Below are positions 23,863-36,624 of a stretch of 64,000 nucleotides of DNA, piece by piece. The stretch spans positions 27,997,914 through 28,061,913 of the forward strand of contig JACMZG010000008.1 in assembly GCA_018340805.1 (NCBI GenBank), written 5' to 3'. The translations under genes were made by a program, and so were the position numbers. Under the pieces are notes generated by a model, which was not told the origin of the DNA, did not search any database, and saw only the letters and a program-made list of their open reading frames with translations. Source of the stretch: Microvelia longipes (taxonomy: Eukaryota; Arthropoda; Insecta; Hemiptera; Veliidae). The stretch's first letter is position 1. Every line of letters starts with the position of its first letter.

Positions 23863-24660
23863 ATTAATAATAATACACTGATAAAATTAATATAATAAAA
23901 TAATGAGAAGAACTACAAACATTTTATCAAGAACAGTGAGAAACGGTTTGGGGCGTAATAAAAGCCAAATATGGACAATGGATCATTTCAACAATAATCC
24001 AAATTATTAATACATCAGGTTATAAATAATTCATAATTATTAACATTTTCTTAAAAACTAAAAAATATTCTAACTTTGCAATAAAATTGATATAAATCAT
24101 TACGCCATGATGTTATTATACAAAAGAATAAATTTAATAATAAATATAAATATCAATCCTAAGAATATTATTATTTTGAAAAATTAAATAACCTTAATTA
24201 TATAATTCATTGGTTTTTAATTAAGTTCATTTATTGATTTAAAATTAGGAATATATAAATAAATAGAAATTATAGATGATTCAATTTATTTTTCTTTATG
24301 GAGCGCTTCATAATTACATGCACTCGAGCCCTTTTGGTACAAAAAATTGTGGGTAAAACACCCAATAGTGGCTTCTACAGCACGAATAAGAGAAAGCATT
24401 ATAAGAGAAATGTATAATCTTACAAATTATCAGATAATACAATAATAAAAGTAAACAATAGAAACTTTTATACATCAAGATTATTATATTATACATAGTT
24501 ATGATAACATCTTTAATTATACACAATAAACAAATTATACTACTGTCGCCTCATCATGCATTAATAAGGAATAGAGTATTTACATTTTTTTGGCAGAGCA
24601 GTACATACAGCAGTCAATAAAATAAAATAATACAAACATAATAAAATACAAACAATAGGA
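23863..24660. other. AT-rich non-coding stretch
   Basis: Very AT-rich; nothing supported. Confidence 0.45.
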
Positions 24661-24760
24661 ACCGATTCCGCTCACTCCCACCCTCAACTTCCGTCATCCG
24701 AACAACCTCATAAGCGTCATTTTCATTATGAAAATTCGCTAAAAGGCAAATTAATAAATT
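24661..24760 (+). repeat. C-rich interspersed repeat family B, copy 1
   Basis: CGCTCACTCCCACCCTCAAC, then TCCGTCATCCGAACAACCTC, ATAAGCG, and AAATTCGCTAAAA. The same order of motifs recurs at about 32.2, 36.6, 42.8, 44.5 and 48.8 kb. Confidence 0.65.
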
Positions 24761-24861
24761 AAATTAATAAAAAATGGAAGAAAATGAAAAAAATGATATT
24801 TAAAATTGAATTAAAATAAAATCATGGAAAGGAAACATGGTAAAAGTGGTAGTAATAACTG

Positions 24862-24862
<1 letters not shown>

Positions 24863-24947
<85 letters not shown>
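24863..24947. repeat. (TA)n microsatellite
   Basis: Pure TA dinucleotide run of about 80 bp. Confidence 0.95.
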
Positions 24948-24950
<3 letters not shown>

Positions 24951-26024
24951 AATTACTAACTAAATAAAATAGAAAAAAAGTTAAAAAAACACTACTAAAA
25001 AATTATTAAATAAAATACTATACACACATATAAATAGTACAAAAAAATAAAAAACAATAAGCTAATGTAAAAAATATACAATATTATCACTACAGATGTT
25101 CTATTTCAATTTCATTTACGAAATATTCAAACTTCATTTACACTAAGAAAATTTTATTATCCTGCATAAAAACCCGAATAATAACGAATATTGAAACATG
25201 ACATTTCATTTTCTACTTTGCAAAATTTGAAACATGTTTTTAAAATTAAAAAATATAAGACACAAATAAATTGAATAGTTTTAAAGAACGAATAGTTTTT
25301 AAAATTAATATTTCTCCATAGTAATTTAATAATACCAAAAAACAAAAGGTGCTTGTCATACAGACTAAAAATAAACTTAACATGCAACTTTAATTACATG
25401 ATACTGAATCCAAATATAGCTAGATATATCATTTAATTAACTTAAAAGTGTTATCAACCATGTTCTCACAAAACATAATTAATAATGTTTACTCAAAAAT
25501 TTACTTTACGTCACATATTAAAGTTTCGAGCTAATATTGACACGTAATTATTAAATCTATTGGTTTAGCCTGGGAATAAACTGGTTTAGTTTTTATCGAA
25601 TCTTGCGTCTTTAAAAATCTAAAAATTTCACTTAATTTCATTTAATTATTTAAAAATTTTAAAAATCTAAAAATAATCTATTTGAGTTAAAATCTGGTGC
25701 ATTGTATTTCTTTACGTAATAAATAAGTATACTAGTATAATAGTTTCGCTTCAATATGTCAAATTATGGTTTTTGTTTAATCATTAAATTTAAGCTAATT
25801 CGAGCGAGGTCAGAGCCTGGAAGTGAGATTTCTGGAAATAAAATTAATGTAATTACTATAAGCAACACCCTTAAAAATTTGGGCGGCACCTCAAATAAAA
25901 AGGGTCTATAAAAATAAAAATAGAAATAATAATAAAAAAGTTTATGTGATGATTTTTTAGCTTGTATCAAGATTCTTTTAGACTAGAAAAAAATAAATAA
26001 GAATTAAATAATATTATGTTTAAA
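24948..26024. other. AT-rich non-coding stretch
   Basis: No supported gene or RNA. Confidence 0.45.
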
Positions 26025-26037
26025 TTAAGCGTCCTTT
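26025..26037. repeat. 13-bp target site duplication, left
   Basis: TTAAGCGTCCTTT, identical to 26,981-26,993. Confidence 0.85.
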
Positions 26038-26980
26038 TTTCTTTTTTTACGCTTTAACCCGTAGGGTCATTTAGCGTTTTCCCCTCACTCAAATCTCACT
26101 CAACATTAACCCCTGAGTTTGTACACATCCAATCATCTAGGAAGCACACCCTCCGTACATGGTAGCACATGTAACCGGTTCACAGTGTGTCTAGTTCATC
26201 CAGCTCGACCAGACTCTATCCAAACTCACTGCTCTGGCAAGCATCTGCGTCTAGTTCACAGTGTGGCTAGTTCATCTAGACCAGCTAGACTCTGGCTAGG
26301 CTCACCGCTCTGGCTAGCGCCGACTACTAGTTCACTGTGTGCTTGTTTCATCTAGTCTTACTAGCTCCTCTGATCACATTAGTCTCACTTGACCTCGTCC
26401 TTCCAGTCTCACCAATCTCATCAGTTCCACTAGCATCACCAGACTCTAGCTAGGCTCACCGCTCTGGCCAGTCCAGCGCCACCCGACAAAGAACTCTAGC
26501 ACCCAGATGTCAGTGTGTACAAACTCATTCTATAGCCCTGACCTGAAAGTCAAAGCTCCGCAGTGCCATTAGGAGACGTCTGTCTTCAAGAACCGAGCAC
26601 TTTGTTCCTAGTCACTTACGTTACTCGTGTCGCCGCCATCACTTGCACTGACTAAGTTTTCGGACATACAAAGGCTCAGTATATCTTTCCGACCTCCATC
26701 TCCCCCAGCCCGCAGAACATTAACTTTTCGTGAGCTGGAGACAACGGAAACGTGGATCCAGACTTGTCTCAGATGAAACTAGATCCAACCCCGCATTTGC
26801 GTATTAGTAGCCAAGGAAACCACGTAAGACCCTGGCTGGGTTGGCCGGCCTTGAATTCAAGACCTCCCGAGTGTACGGTACAAGGGATAACATCATATGG
26901 AGGTCCTCCCCCGGCTGGATTTGAACCCTCGACCTCCAGGTCGAAAGGCGAGCGCTCTACCACTGAGCTACCGGACTCGG
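26038..26980 (-). mobile_element. tRNA-headed retroposon (SINE-like), about 940 bp, GC-rich
   Basis: The same 13 bp, TTAAGCGTCCTTT, flank the block at 26,025-26,037 and 26,981-26,993, as expected for target-primed insertion. On the minus strand it starts with a tRNA-like head: GGTAGCTCAGTGGTAGAGCG holds an exact box A (26,960-26,970), and GGTTCAAATCC an exact box B (GTTCAAATC, 26,918-26,926). The anticodon and T stems do not pair well, so it is not a tRNA gene. It ends in an A-rich tail (GTAAAAAAAGAAAAA). The body is much richer in G and C than its surroundings and contains diverged internal repeats near 26,190-26,500 (CTCACYGCTCTGGC three times). Small frames here are translations of the repeat. 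It would be made by RNA polymerase III and moved by LINE enzymes. Confidence 0.82.
26190..26500. repeat. diverged internal tandem repeats of the retroposon
   Basis: The order CTAGTTCA, CCAGCTAGACTCT, GGCTCACCGCTCTGGC recurs with changes: near 26,195-26,245, near 26,268-26,320 and, partly, near 26,430-26,475. Confidence 0.6.
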
Positions 26981-26993
26981 TTAAGCGTCCTTT
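26981..26993. repeat. 13-bp target site duplication, right
   Basis: TTAAGCGTCCTTT, identical to 26,025-26,037. Confidence 0.85.
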
Positions 26994-29255
26994 GAATTAA
27001 AAAAAAATCATACATTGATTTATGAAAATGAATAAACTTTATTTTATTCATAAAATAAAATAAGTTTACAAAGAAGCGTAGGAGTAATGAACTTTTAGTT
27101 GGCGTTATTAAATGACATCCTTTCAAATTTACAGAAACTAATATCGTTCTCTAAAATATGTGATTCTGTCACAATTTGAAGTCTAAGATCATCTTGTGAA
27201 GTGACATTTGAACAAAACTGCTGGCTATCCCATGTCTCCACTTTTATTATCTTTACGTAATAGGTACAGGGGTATGACAGTTCAGAAGAGGTAAAGGGCA
27301 TAATCATTAGTCAAATGTTCATATGAGACGTGAGTTAATATTGTATTACACAATGGCAAAATGAAAACGTCCGATACATGATATTTTGTATGGAATTGAC
27401 GCTACTCTTATTACAAGCATTGTATTGTTCTGAATTTATATTAATAATTTTTTAGAAGTAAGTTATTACACATACAACAAAAATACGCCCATCTAAAAAG
27501 AAAAGATCAATATTAACAAAATATTTATAAAATAAATATAATAATACATAACGTTCACTTTAACGTTTTATAATAATGCATCAATATAATAATAATAATA
27601 ACGATTGATAACAACGCTGCTTTAATTCCAAGGGATATAGAACGAACGGGGGGGGGGGCTCTCTTTCTCTTAGAGGCCGTCGGGTTTCCCCTCCGTTGAC
27701 AAAAAAAATAACATTTTATAATAATAATGAATCAATATTGCAGATAAATAGGTAAAAATATAAAAACGATCGCAAAACTTGTTTTATCCGAAGCAATTCA
27801 AAGGTTTGGGTGTTCACGAGAAAACAGCAAATACATCCTCACACCAATTAATGAAAATTGTTTATGTTTTTGGGAGGTGGAGTAGTAGAAACGCATATTT
27901 GATAAAATAGCAATGGTCATATTTTTATTAATTGCAGTGTATATTTTTTATGATGTTAAAGCAGTTAATCTAGTTAAGATAAAAAAAGCATTAGATAAAT
28001 AGCATATTTGCAATACTCCAACATAGCATATTTTTTTTCTATGTTACTTTATTTTTTCTTTAACCAATTTTTTTTAAAATTTCAATAAAATACACTAGAG
28101 TCTAGACTGAGCCCTCACTCCAGCATTAGCTTTCGAGGGCTCACATTTTTGAAATAATACTATATGCTCACAAATTTGTATCTAGAGATAAATTTAATTA
28201 ATTAATGTTTTCTCAACTATTGTAATTTAGCATGTAAATTTAAAACGGAAATATACTAAATATTATTATTATTATTATTATACTTCGATGTTGCTTTATT
28301 CAGTATTCCGTCCAATTAAATTTCAAACACCATAGTACGAAAAAAATATTAATTTAACCTATAGGATCTAGTAAAAAGCATAACACGTTTTCGATCATAT
28401 AATTTCCCAGGCATTTTCTATAATCTATCCAAATACAAACATGCCAAAAACTCATTCCCATGATTGGCGCTTAATGGACATGTCTCAATCCATGGGCAAT
28501 CCATAAACTGTTTTCCATATAGGTAATAAAAACTAAGTTATATTTTGTACTTTTCTTTAATATCTAAATTTTATTATAACAATAATTTTTCTCCAGGAAT
28601 GTTTTATTAAATCGTTCCTTTTAGTGGTACTAGTTTGTACTTAAAGACGCTAGGGGTCAGTGGTTTTCTTTTGTGTTATCCTCTAGATAGAAGAAGCTTG
28701 CGTTAAATAGAAGTTGATGTATTCCTGCAAACTTTCAACACTCAAAAGACTAACGAAAGAAATGAAAAAAAAATTGAAGCAAAAAAATAAGAGTAGAGAT
28801 ATAAGTTAGTAGCTACGTGTACGGAGAGGATAAGCAACTTGTAAAGTAAACTATGTTCACTTTATAGATTGCCTGGAGGAGAAAAAACTTGGAGAAAACT
28901 AGGCGTATACGCGTCAGGTAAGATCGATGTACCAGCCAGCGAGCAGGAAAATAAAACTAGGCAACAATACTCACAATACTCAGCTCTACTTCCCCATACC
29001 GATAACATTTACCCTTGAAATACAAATTCTAAAAATCTGTGTAAAATAAAAACAACCACTAAAGGTTTGACAAAATTTCAAGATCAAAATAAAAATAAAG
29101 GATTTAGAAAAATAGTAGCTTGTGCATCTAGGCAGTAGTGTCATTTCATTAGGAAAAAATGGTCTTCTAAAGCGAGTTAATAAGATGTTTTTAAAGTAAT
29201 AAAAACACTTTCTATGTAGCACATGCAATTCTTTATTAAACTTATTCAATAAAAA
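26994..29255. other. AT-rich non-coding stretch
   Basis: No gene supported. It contains a G run near 27,645-27,660 next to a GC-rich patch, and an ATT trinucleotide run near 28,260-28,280. Confidence 0.45.
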
Positions 29256-29510
29256 CACATTATACAAATAAAAAACACATTCTACAATTGTACAAAATAA
29301 TATACATCTCCCTTTTAGTTTTTTTACTGCCCAGACAGATAACTGCCAACTTTTCTGCCTAGGTAGATAAAATTAGAATTTTATTGCCAAGAATAAAATT
29401 GCATGCTACCTCTTTTTTAAAGCGTATGCAATAATAACACATTATACAAATTAAAAAATATCGTCGAGTCGTGTTGTTTTTTGCTGCAAGACAGAAAAGT
29501 GCCAACTTTT
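29256..29510. repeat. degenerate tandem duplication
   Basis: ACACATTATACAAATAAAAA followed later by AGACAGATAACTGCCAACTT recurs as ACACATTATACAAATTAAAA, then AGACAGAAAAGTGCCAACTT. Two diverged units of unequal length. Confidence 0.55.
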
Positions 29511-29519
29511 TATCAATAA

Positions 29520-29800
29520 TTTACTTTTACTCATTTATACCGAAGGTATATAGGAAAAGTATTATGTTTGCAAAAATATCCAACACCAGGATGTTACCAG
29601 AATTGTGAGTTTCAGGTGTTTTTAAGGCCTTTTAAGTTGTCTGTCTGTTTGTGTGTGTATGTGTGTCTGTTATCATCCTAGCTCCTAGTGTATTTATGCT
29701 AGAGAGTTGGAACTTTGAAAAAATCAATCTACCGCTTCAGCTGTGCTATTGGAAACATTTTTTTATGACGTCATTAACCCGCAATAATGACTCGACGAAA
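29520..29800 (-). repeat. interspersed repeat family A, copy 5
   Basis: It has the end motif ACTCATTTATACCGAAGG on the plus strand, then the GTCTGTCTG/GTGTGTATG block and TATGACGTCATTAACCCGC (octamer 29,766-29,773). A plus-strand frame of 110 codons running through it is a translation of the repeat. Confidence 0.7.
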
Positions 29801-30619
29801 ATGTTAAAAATCATAAAAACGAAAAATTATGCGATCCGCTTAACGCTATTATCATTGGAGCTCTCATCTTATAAAGCTAAATTAGTAAATAACTTCTACT
29901 CTCCACGAGCAGGACCTGCAGACGTTGTCACTACGCCGGAACCGGTCCAGAAACACCCAACAGCAAGTATGGACGGTAGCTGATTCTTTAAAGACTTAAA
30001 TTTAATAATGAAAAAAAAAAGAAGTAGCGGATGGTGATGCCAAACTAGGACCAGAACTCACTATATAGGGTATTTTTAGCAACTCTGAAAACCCTTTTGT
30101 ACCTTCTCAAGCTTATATAAGGAAAAACTTGATTTGCATGAAAACTGAAGAGATTCCCCCTTACTTTGTGAAGTACTTTTAAAGTGCTCATAAACTAAAC
30201 AAAAGTTTTGTGTTTGACACAATCTCTTTTCCAAGAAACATTATCCCAAGTTGAAGTAGTCACTATAGCCAGAGAGATAAGAAGCAGTTATCTCCTCATA
30301 CCCTTGTATTTATGCTTACTTTGACAAGACTATTTGAGAAGTGAATAACAATATCTTAAAATGTTTAGCTCTGACATTACGTTACTTCTAAACTTGAGAC
30401 TAAAGTTAAGTACTGCCTAAATCGCAGTACTTAAAATCGTGTGGTATAACTATATCGTAACTTTTGTATGTTTCATTAGTACAGAAAAATTTCAAGAAAA
30501 TATCTATTGAAGGAGCAACACACAAATAAAAATTGAAAAACAAGCAATTTAATACAACCCTTGGGTCGCAGAGAATCTTGTTGGGTCGCCAGAAAATGAC
30601 TAGGTAAAAGTATTCTATA
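29801..30619. other. non-coding stretch
   Basis: Nothing recognised. A small GC-richer patch near 29,900-29,980 (CGAGCAGGACCTGCAGACG) is unassigned. Confidence 0.4.
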
Positions 30620-30852
30620 ACATCAGGTAGAAAACATCGGGTATCCCATCGGATACGCTATCCCATCATCCTCCCTGCTTTGGACTCGCTTCGCTCGTCC
30701 TTAGATATTAAATACATCAGTTTCATTTGTGAAAACCACTTAAGCGGCTTAAAAACGCCTGAAACGGATAATTCCGATTATATCCCGGATTCGAATTTTT
30801 TTTTGTAAACAATACTTTTCCCATATACCTACGTCAAAATGAGAAAAAATAT
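30620..30852 (+). repeat. interspersed repeat family A, copy 6 (middle deleted)
   Basis: The start (CATCGGGTATCCCATCGG, GGACTCGCTTCGCTCGTCC) joins directly to the end (GTGAAAACCACTTAAGCGG, GATAATTCCG, ACTTTTCCCATATACCTACG), so the middle with the TGACGTCA octamer is missing. Confidence 0.65.
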
Positions 30853-31990
30853 TAACTTAATTTTTAAGTTTAATCATGTTAAAACGTTATACTACTAAAC
30901 TAAGTTATACTAAGTTTAAATTATACTCGTGTCTAGGTATAATTAACAAATATGAAAGACTTACACTAATTTGAGTTCTAGAATGACGAAGTATAAACTC
31001 ATAATAAAAATATTAAATTACAATATAGGTATAGACAAGACATCATTAAGAGACAAGTAACCTAATAAACGAAAAATAAAACTTATGTACATCCTACTCA
31101 CACTAATTAACAAACATTTTCATAACACTCTCGTACTAAGCTTAAAAATAATTAAATTGTCATTCTATCCTCATTTAATTAGATTATATTAATTAGTATT
31201 TGAGTCGAGTATATATATTCCTAGTATCCTAAAAGAATTGATTTATATTCATACTTTTTCAGTAGGTTAACACAAAATCAAATTTGATCTTCAGCTAAAG
31301 TTTTAACTTCCAATCAAACAAAAGAGTCCAATTAGTCGAGAATAACTCACTTTCATAGCGTATTTTTTTTATATATTATAATAAAAATTTCATATATTAC
31401 ATAAACCTAATTTTAGTTTATAGAAAATATGCATTATCTTTCATATAAAATAAACACTATAAAAATTGATCAATCTCATATTTATACAGTTTCATTTAAT
31501 GATATATTAATATAAAAATGAATATATAGTAGTTTATTAGTTTTTTATATACTTTGTTCTTAAACCTATAGTATAAATTAATACATAATACTTTAAAAGA
31601 ATGCTTGTTGATACATTAAACCAAGAATAAATAGCACATAAAATGTTATCGTATCTTCATAAAATATATTTATTACAATCATAAAAGCTAAATATCCTGT
31701 CTAGGTTTAAATACGTCGATACCACACACAGTGCAAGCTAACTACAGGGTAAAATTTATAATCCCATAATAATGGTTTTATTTATATTCTTTCAAAAGTT
31801 AAATTTTTCAATAATGTATAAAATATAACATAAAAATTGTGTTGAACTGCACCAAAATTGTTTTCCTCAATAATCGAAGAAACAAGCGATTAAAGAAAGA
31901 AAGAGGAGTAAAGTGCTTGAGAAGCGAGTGGAGTTTTGGAACTCCATGGTGACAGAAACGGGGACGGGGGATTAAAGAAGGGACTCCTGA
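30853..31990. other. AT-rich non-coding stretch
   Basis: No supported feature. A short G-rich stretch at 31,945-31,985 is unassigned. Confidence 0.45.
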
Positions 31991-31995
31991 TTATT

Positions 31996-32160
31996 TTAAA
32001 ATAAAATATATATATATAGAATATATATATATATAATATATAATATATATATTATATATAAATATATATTTATATTTAAATATATATATATATATAATAT
32101 ATAATATATATATATAGATATATCTATATATATTTATATATATATATATATATATATAGA
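31996..32160. repeat. imperfect (TA)n microsatellite
   Basis: TA repeats interrupted by G, AA and TTT. The minus-strand Ile/Tyr frame over it is an artefact. Confidence 0.9.
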
Positions 32161-32216
32161 ATAGATCGTGCCCGGGCAACCATCTACATTTAAAAAATCA
32201 GGAGGCCTAATGGAAT

Positions 32217-32300
32217 TGATCTACCTCACTCCCCCTTTACTTTCGTCAGCCGAACAATCTCATAAGCGTAATTTTCTAATTAAGCTAACATCAAATTGCC
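32217..32300 (+). repeat. C-rich interspersed repeat family B, copy 2
   Basis: CTACCTCACTCCCCCTTTAC, then TTCGTCAGCCGAACAATCTC and ATAAGCGTAATTTTC, matching 24,661-24,760. It lies about 60 bp after a (TA)n block. Confidence 0.65.
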
Positions 32301-32989
32301 GCGGTGAAGAAAATATTGACTTAACATGATATACACAGTCTAGTAACAATATATTCCCTAAACGAAACCTATATATAACCTTTGAAAAACCTATATACAA
32401 TTTTCTATGAGAGTGGATGCAGTAAAAACAAAATTATCAACCTTTGCAATAGTAGATTTTTGCAGGCTACGCAATAAACTCGCATATTCCCAATTATTTT
32501 AAGGCAGTAAAATAACTGCCGCTATAAAAATGAAATTAATGTCTTTCATTAATTACTAAAAAAACGAGCTGTTTCCAAACAAAGATGTATTGATGCATTG
32601 CTTGGCATAATATACTCTTTGTTTTTTGCATAACAGCTATGCATTTATAATTCTAATTATCTAGTAATTAGCCCCAATGAAAACATTTATTCTTAGTCTT
32701 ATAAACATTAGAAGATGAGATCTAGTTCTATTGTATTAGGTTTATAATTATCAATAATAGCTAAACAATATTATTATACAACGTAACAGTAATTATACAT
32801 CTTGAGCAATCAACGTCAAGAATTTATCAATAAACTATGAATTAGTATAAAACCAACAATTTAATAATAATTAATAATTATATAAATTTATCTCGAATGG
32901 AACATTTTAGAAGGATCAAAATTTAACTTAACTTTCAAAAACAGTCTTTATACCAACTGATTTCTTTCTTCACTTGCATGCGATTTCGA

Positions 32990-33560
32990 ATATATCATTG
33001 TTTTGCTGGAAACAGCCACTCATGTATGGTAATTTTTTTACCACTTAGGTAACTTAGAAAAGCTAAATACCATAATATCTGACTGTTTTAGAAACCACAT
33101 TCCAGTTATTTTTCATCAAGTTATTATCGGACATACATCATATTTATTTTTTCAAAAGCACAAGGAACGAGTATTTTTAATAAAAATGTATGAAGTATGT
33201 CTATAAATGGCGCGGTGACAAATTACCGAAATTTAGTGATATTGCTATCAAATGTTTCAGGCATAACTGAGGTTTTAAAAAGGTTGATATTATGGTATGC
33301 TGCTATTTAACTTTTTAAGTTACCAAACAATTGCCATATTTGGGTAAAATTAATCCAAAACGTAGGACAAGTGGACTTACTTAGCATAGAGACTGTTTCC
33401 AAATGTGCTGTACCATGTTTCCCAATTGTATTAAGGATTAAACATTAGTCCATCTAATTTTCCATCATGGTACAGGAGTAACCAATGTAAAATTTTACTC
33501 TATATTGGAAGGAATAATAACTGGAAAATTTGGTATCAATTTGGTCTTCTAAAATCCTCG
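32990..33560 (+). repeat. diverged dispersed repeat family C, copy 1
   Basis: Same orientation and motif order as 48,040-48,720: AATTTTTTACCAC, TATTATGGTATGCT, TTTAACTTTTTAAGTTACC, CCATATTTGG, AAGGATT and a CATGGTA motif. No reading frame. Old copies of an unidentified element. Confidence 0.55.
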
Positions 33561-34610
33561 TCATTATTAGTTACATTTTGAAAATTATAAGAAATATTCC
33601 CATTTCACAATTTGAGTTTGCTTACATACCAATGTATACAAGTGCTTCAAATTTTATCAAATTTAAGCAGGAGGAATGAATCTTTCCAGGACAAAGTTCC
33701 TTTTGGAGAAAAATATTGAGAAGTGTGTATATAATAAAACAAAACAGTTTTTCCGCTAATGATTTTACTTGACCATTGCATTTGAAAGCCAATTTTCAGC
33801 CTTAAAGAGATAAGTAAAAGCAGAAGTCAATGCAAAACTTATCAGTTATGACTGATTTGTTAGGTAAGTACATAGTAGCCTATATATTGTGACAAGAAAG
33901 GGTGAAAGCTTATGGCGTACATCTGATTTGAGATTTCTTTTATTTCATATAATAAAAATTATTTTAAAAAGTTTTAGAAAAAGTACCACAGTTGAAGTTA
34001 AACTAAAACGAAACTTTTACATTTCTGACATCAGTCATTGTTAAGAGTACAGTAAAACAAGACTCCATTTCGTAATTAACAAAAATTATCACAAAGGAAA
34101 AAACTTCAAAGACGTCAATCAGCAAACAGGTTGTTTTTTGCCAAGTCCTTGAGAATTAAGAATGGCAAATATAGAAACAACAAATTACCAGTACGAGTAT
34201 AATGGCTTGACTAAATATACACCCTATACAGACGTGCAATTATCAGCTCAACTAGACAGATAAAAAGAATAAATATTTTAAGCCGATTATCAACTCAAAA
34301 GTATAAAAATATATACAATGAATTCATTTGTTTCTTTTTGCATAATAAACAACATTTATTATTTAAACTGAATGTGTATACTCAATATTAACTAAATTTA
34401 AAATTACTCTTATCTTCAAATGAAAAAACAAAATTTTAATTTTAAATTGCAAAAGAAAAATTTTAAGACTTGTTGAAAACAGAACAACAAATACGTTTAA
34501 TTAAAATTGAATCTGTTGTGATCCCTTAAATATTTTTAATTGAGTACTCGATCTTAAAAATCTATGCATAATTTCGTAAATCACGTATGAAAACGTTATC
34601 ATGCCCCACA
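33561..34610. other. AT-rich non-coding stretch
   Basis: Nothing supported. At 33,862-33,869 the plus strand has TAG directly followed by GTAAGTA but with a poor pyrimidine tract. Confidence 0.45.
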
Positions 34611-35410
34611 TACTTCACAAATTCTTGTGGACAACAGTGCCAACTTAATTCACAAATTCTTTTCGACAACAGTGCCAACTTAATTCACAAATTCGTTTCG
34701 ACAACAGTGACTACTTAATTCACAAATTCGTTTCGACAACAGTGACTACTTAATTCACAAATTCGTTTTTCGAACAACGACTACTTGTATTCACCAAATT
34801 TCGTTTCGACAACGGTGACTACTTAATTCACAAATTCTTTTCGACAAAGTGACTACTTTATTCACAAATTTCGTTTTGACAACAGTGACTACTTAATTCA
34901 CAAATTCGACAACAGTGACTACTTAATTCACAAATTTTCGACAACATTACGTTCAACAATTCGGTTTCGACAACAGTGACTACTTAATTCACAAATTCTT
35001 TTCGACAACAGTGACTACTTAATTCACAAATTCGTTTCGACAACAGTGACTACTTAATTCACAAATTCGTTTCGACAACAGTGCCCTACTTAATTCACAA
35101 ATTCTTTCGACAACAGTGCCTACTTAATTCACAAATTCTTTTCCACAACAGTGACTACTTAATTCACAATTCGTTTCGACAACAGTGACTACTTAATTCA
35201 CAAATTCGACAACAGTGACTATTAAATTCAAAAATTCTTTTCGCAACAGTGCCAACTTAATTCACAAATTCTTTTAAACACTGTGCCTACTTAATTCACA
35301 AATTCTTTTCGACAACAGTGACTACTTAATTCACAAATTCGTTTCGACAACAGTGCCAACTTAATTCACAAATTCTTTTTAACAACAGTGCCTACTTAAT
35401 TCACAAATTT
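34611..35410. repeat. 35-bp minisatellite, about 22-23 units
   Basis: The unit is ACTTAATTCACAAATTCG plus TTTCGACAACAGTGACT. Units are mostly head to tail with a period of 35 bp, with changes (TGACT against TGCCA/TGCCT) and small indels, including several units shortened at TTCGTTTCGACAAC. There are no unique spacers between units, so it is not a CRISPR array. No frame spans it. Confidence 0.93.
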
Positions 35411-36443
35411 TAATATAAAAAACAAACCTATTTAATATCTAATAAATGTAATATTTCAACAATGAATATATTGCTTAAAAATCAGTAATTTGTTATAATT
35501 AATTTATGTTTAATGTAGTAGTTTGCTAACCTAAAATAAAGTTTTACCTCACAATAATTTTAAAGACAAAAGTTTCCTTTAATATTCTCTATTGTCATCC
35601 ACTCCCAAATATGTAAAGGTCAAATGCAATTTGACGTCACCATTTTATGCCAAATCAATGTTTTTCATCCAACTTAACAACATTATACAAATATTGACAT
35701 AAAAAGTGTCGGCAGTAAATAGAATAGCTAAAGTCAATAGGATAACAGGTAAGGCAATAAAAGCTTACGAGTTATAACAAGTTTTAATTGCCTCTATTTA
35801 CTTTATTGCTTCATTAAGCCAGACAAGATTATGACCCCTTGTTTTGCTCCACCGCAGCGGATCTAAAACACACCACTAATCACTTTAAGAGAGTTTTCAA
35901 AAACCAAGTACAATAAAAGTTTATTTAACATATTATGAAACAAGTAAGTAATCGAGTCATTAAAGTGCAGAATATCTGAGGTAATCACTTATGCACTTAA
36001 ATAAAAGGAGGGTATAAATATAGCAATGAAGAAAAAAACCCTGGAGTTAAGAGAGTAGCATTGATAGATTACACACATCAATTATATTCTTTAGTGCTTA
36101 CGTTAAATTAAAAACATATTAACATGTTAATTAACTTCGTACACGAAAGTATTCTTACATGTTAAATATTTGTAAGATTCAGAAAACAATAAATAATAAA
36201 AGATTTTACCGTACTTTTAAAATTATTTATTACTTTATCATAATATAATTCTGTTTAATTATAGAAAATAAATAAATGTAATACCCGTTTGGGTCCATGA
36301 GCATCGTCAGAACCATTAAAGTGGAAAATTACTTCATAATAAAAGAATGAAGCACAAACAAATTCTGGCGCGGAGGTCCACACGCCAGGCGAATTTTCTT
36401 TGAATTTCCCACTTTCTTTCTTATTAATCCAATTTTTACTTAT
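35411..36443. other. AT-rich non-coding stretch
   Basis: No supported feature. Confidence 0.45.
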
Positions 36444-36474
36444 GTTTTCGGTATATATTTAATATACCGAAAAC
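36444..36474. repeat. perfect inverted repeat, 13-bp arms
   Basis: GTTTTCGGTATAT (36,444-36,456) pairs with ATATACCGAAAAC (36,462-36,474) around a 5-base loop. Confidence 0.9.
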
Positions 36475-36509
36475 AGCTTAGGTTAATATTAATATATTAA
36501 CCTAAGCTG
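36474..36509. repeat. perfect inverted repeat, 16-bp arms, next to the first
   Basis: CAGCTTAGGTTAATAT (36,474-36,489) pairs with ATATTAACCTAAGCTG (36,494-36,509) around TAAT. It starts on the last base of the preceding inverted repeat. Confidence 0.92.
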
Positions 36510-36624
36510 TAGCGTCACAACTTTTTTTAAAATTTTTTCAACGAAAATGCGCATATTTATTTTATAGATTATATACACTACACAAACAGCATAACCTCTG
36601 GAAACGGATTTGGACACAATTACG

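Noticed and set aside
26752..27000. 82-codon plus-strand frame with GFEPSTSRSKGERSTTELPD
   Set aside because: It is the reverse reading of the tRNA-like head of the retroposon, a common false protein in databases.
33840..33872. Plus-strand TTAG followed by GTAAGTA
   Set aside because: Good donor but a weak, interrupted pyrimidine tract and no other plus-strand sites; treated as the chance background for this motif.
34611..35410. Regular 35-bp repeats as a CRISPR-like array
   Set aside because: Units are directly adjacent with no unique spacers and the genome is eukaryotic; this is a minisatellite.
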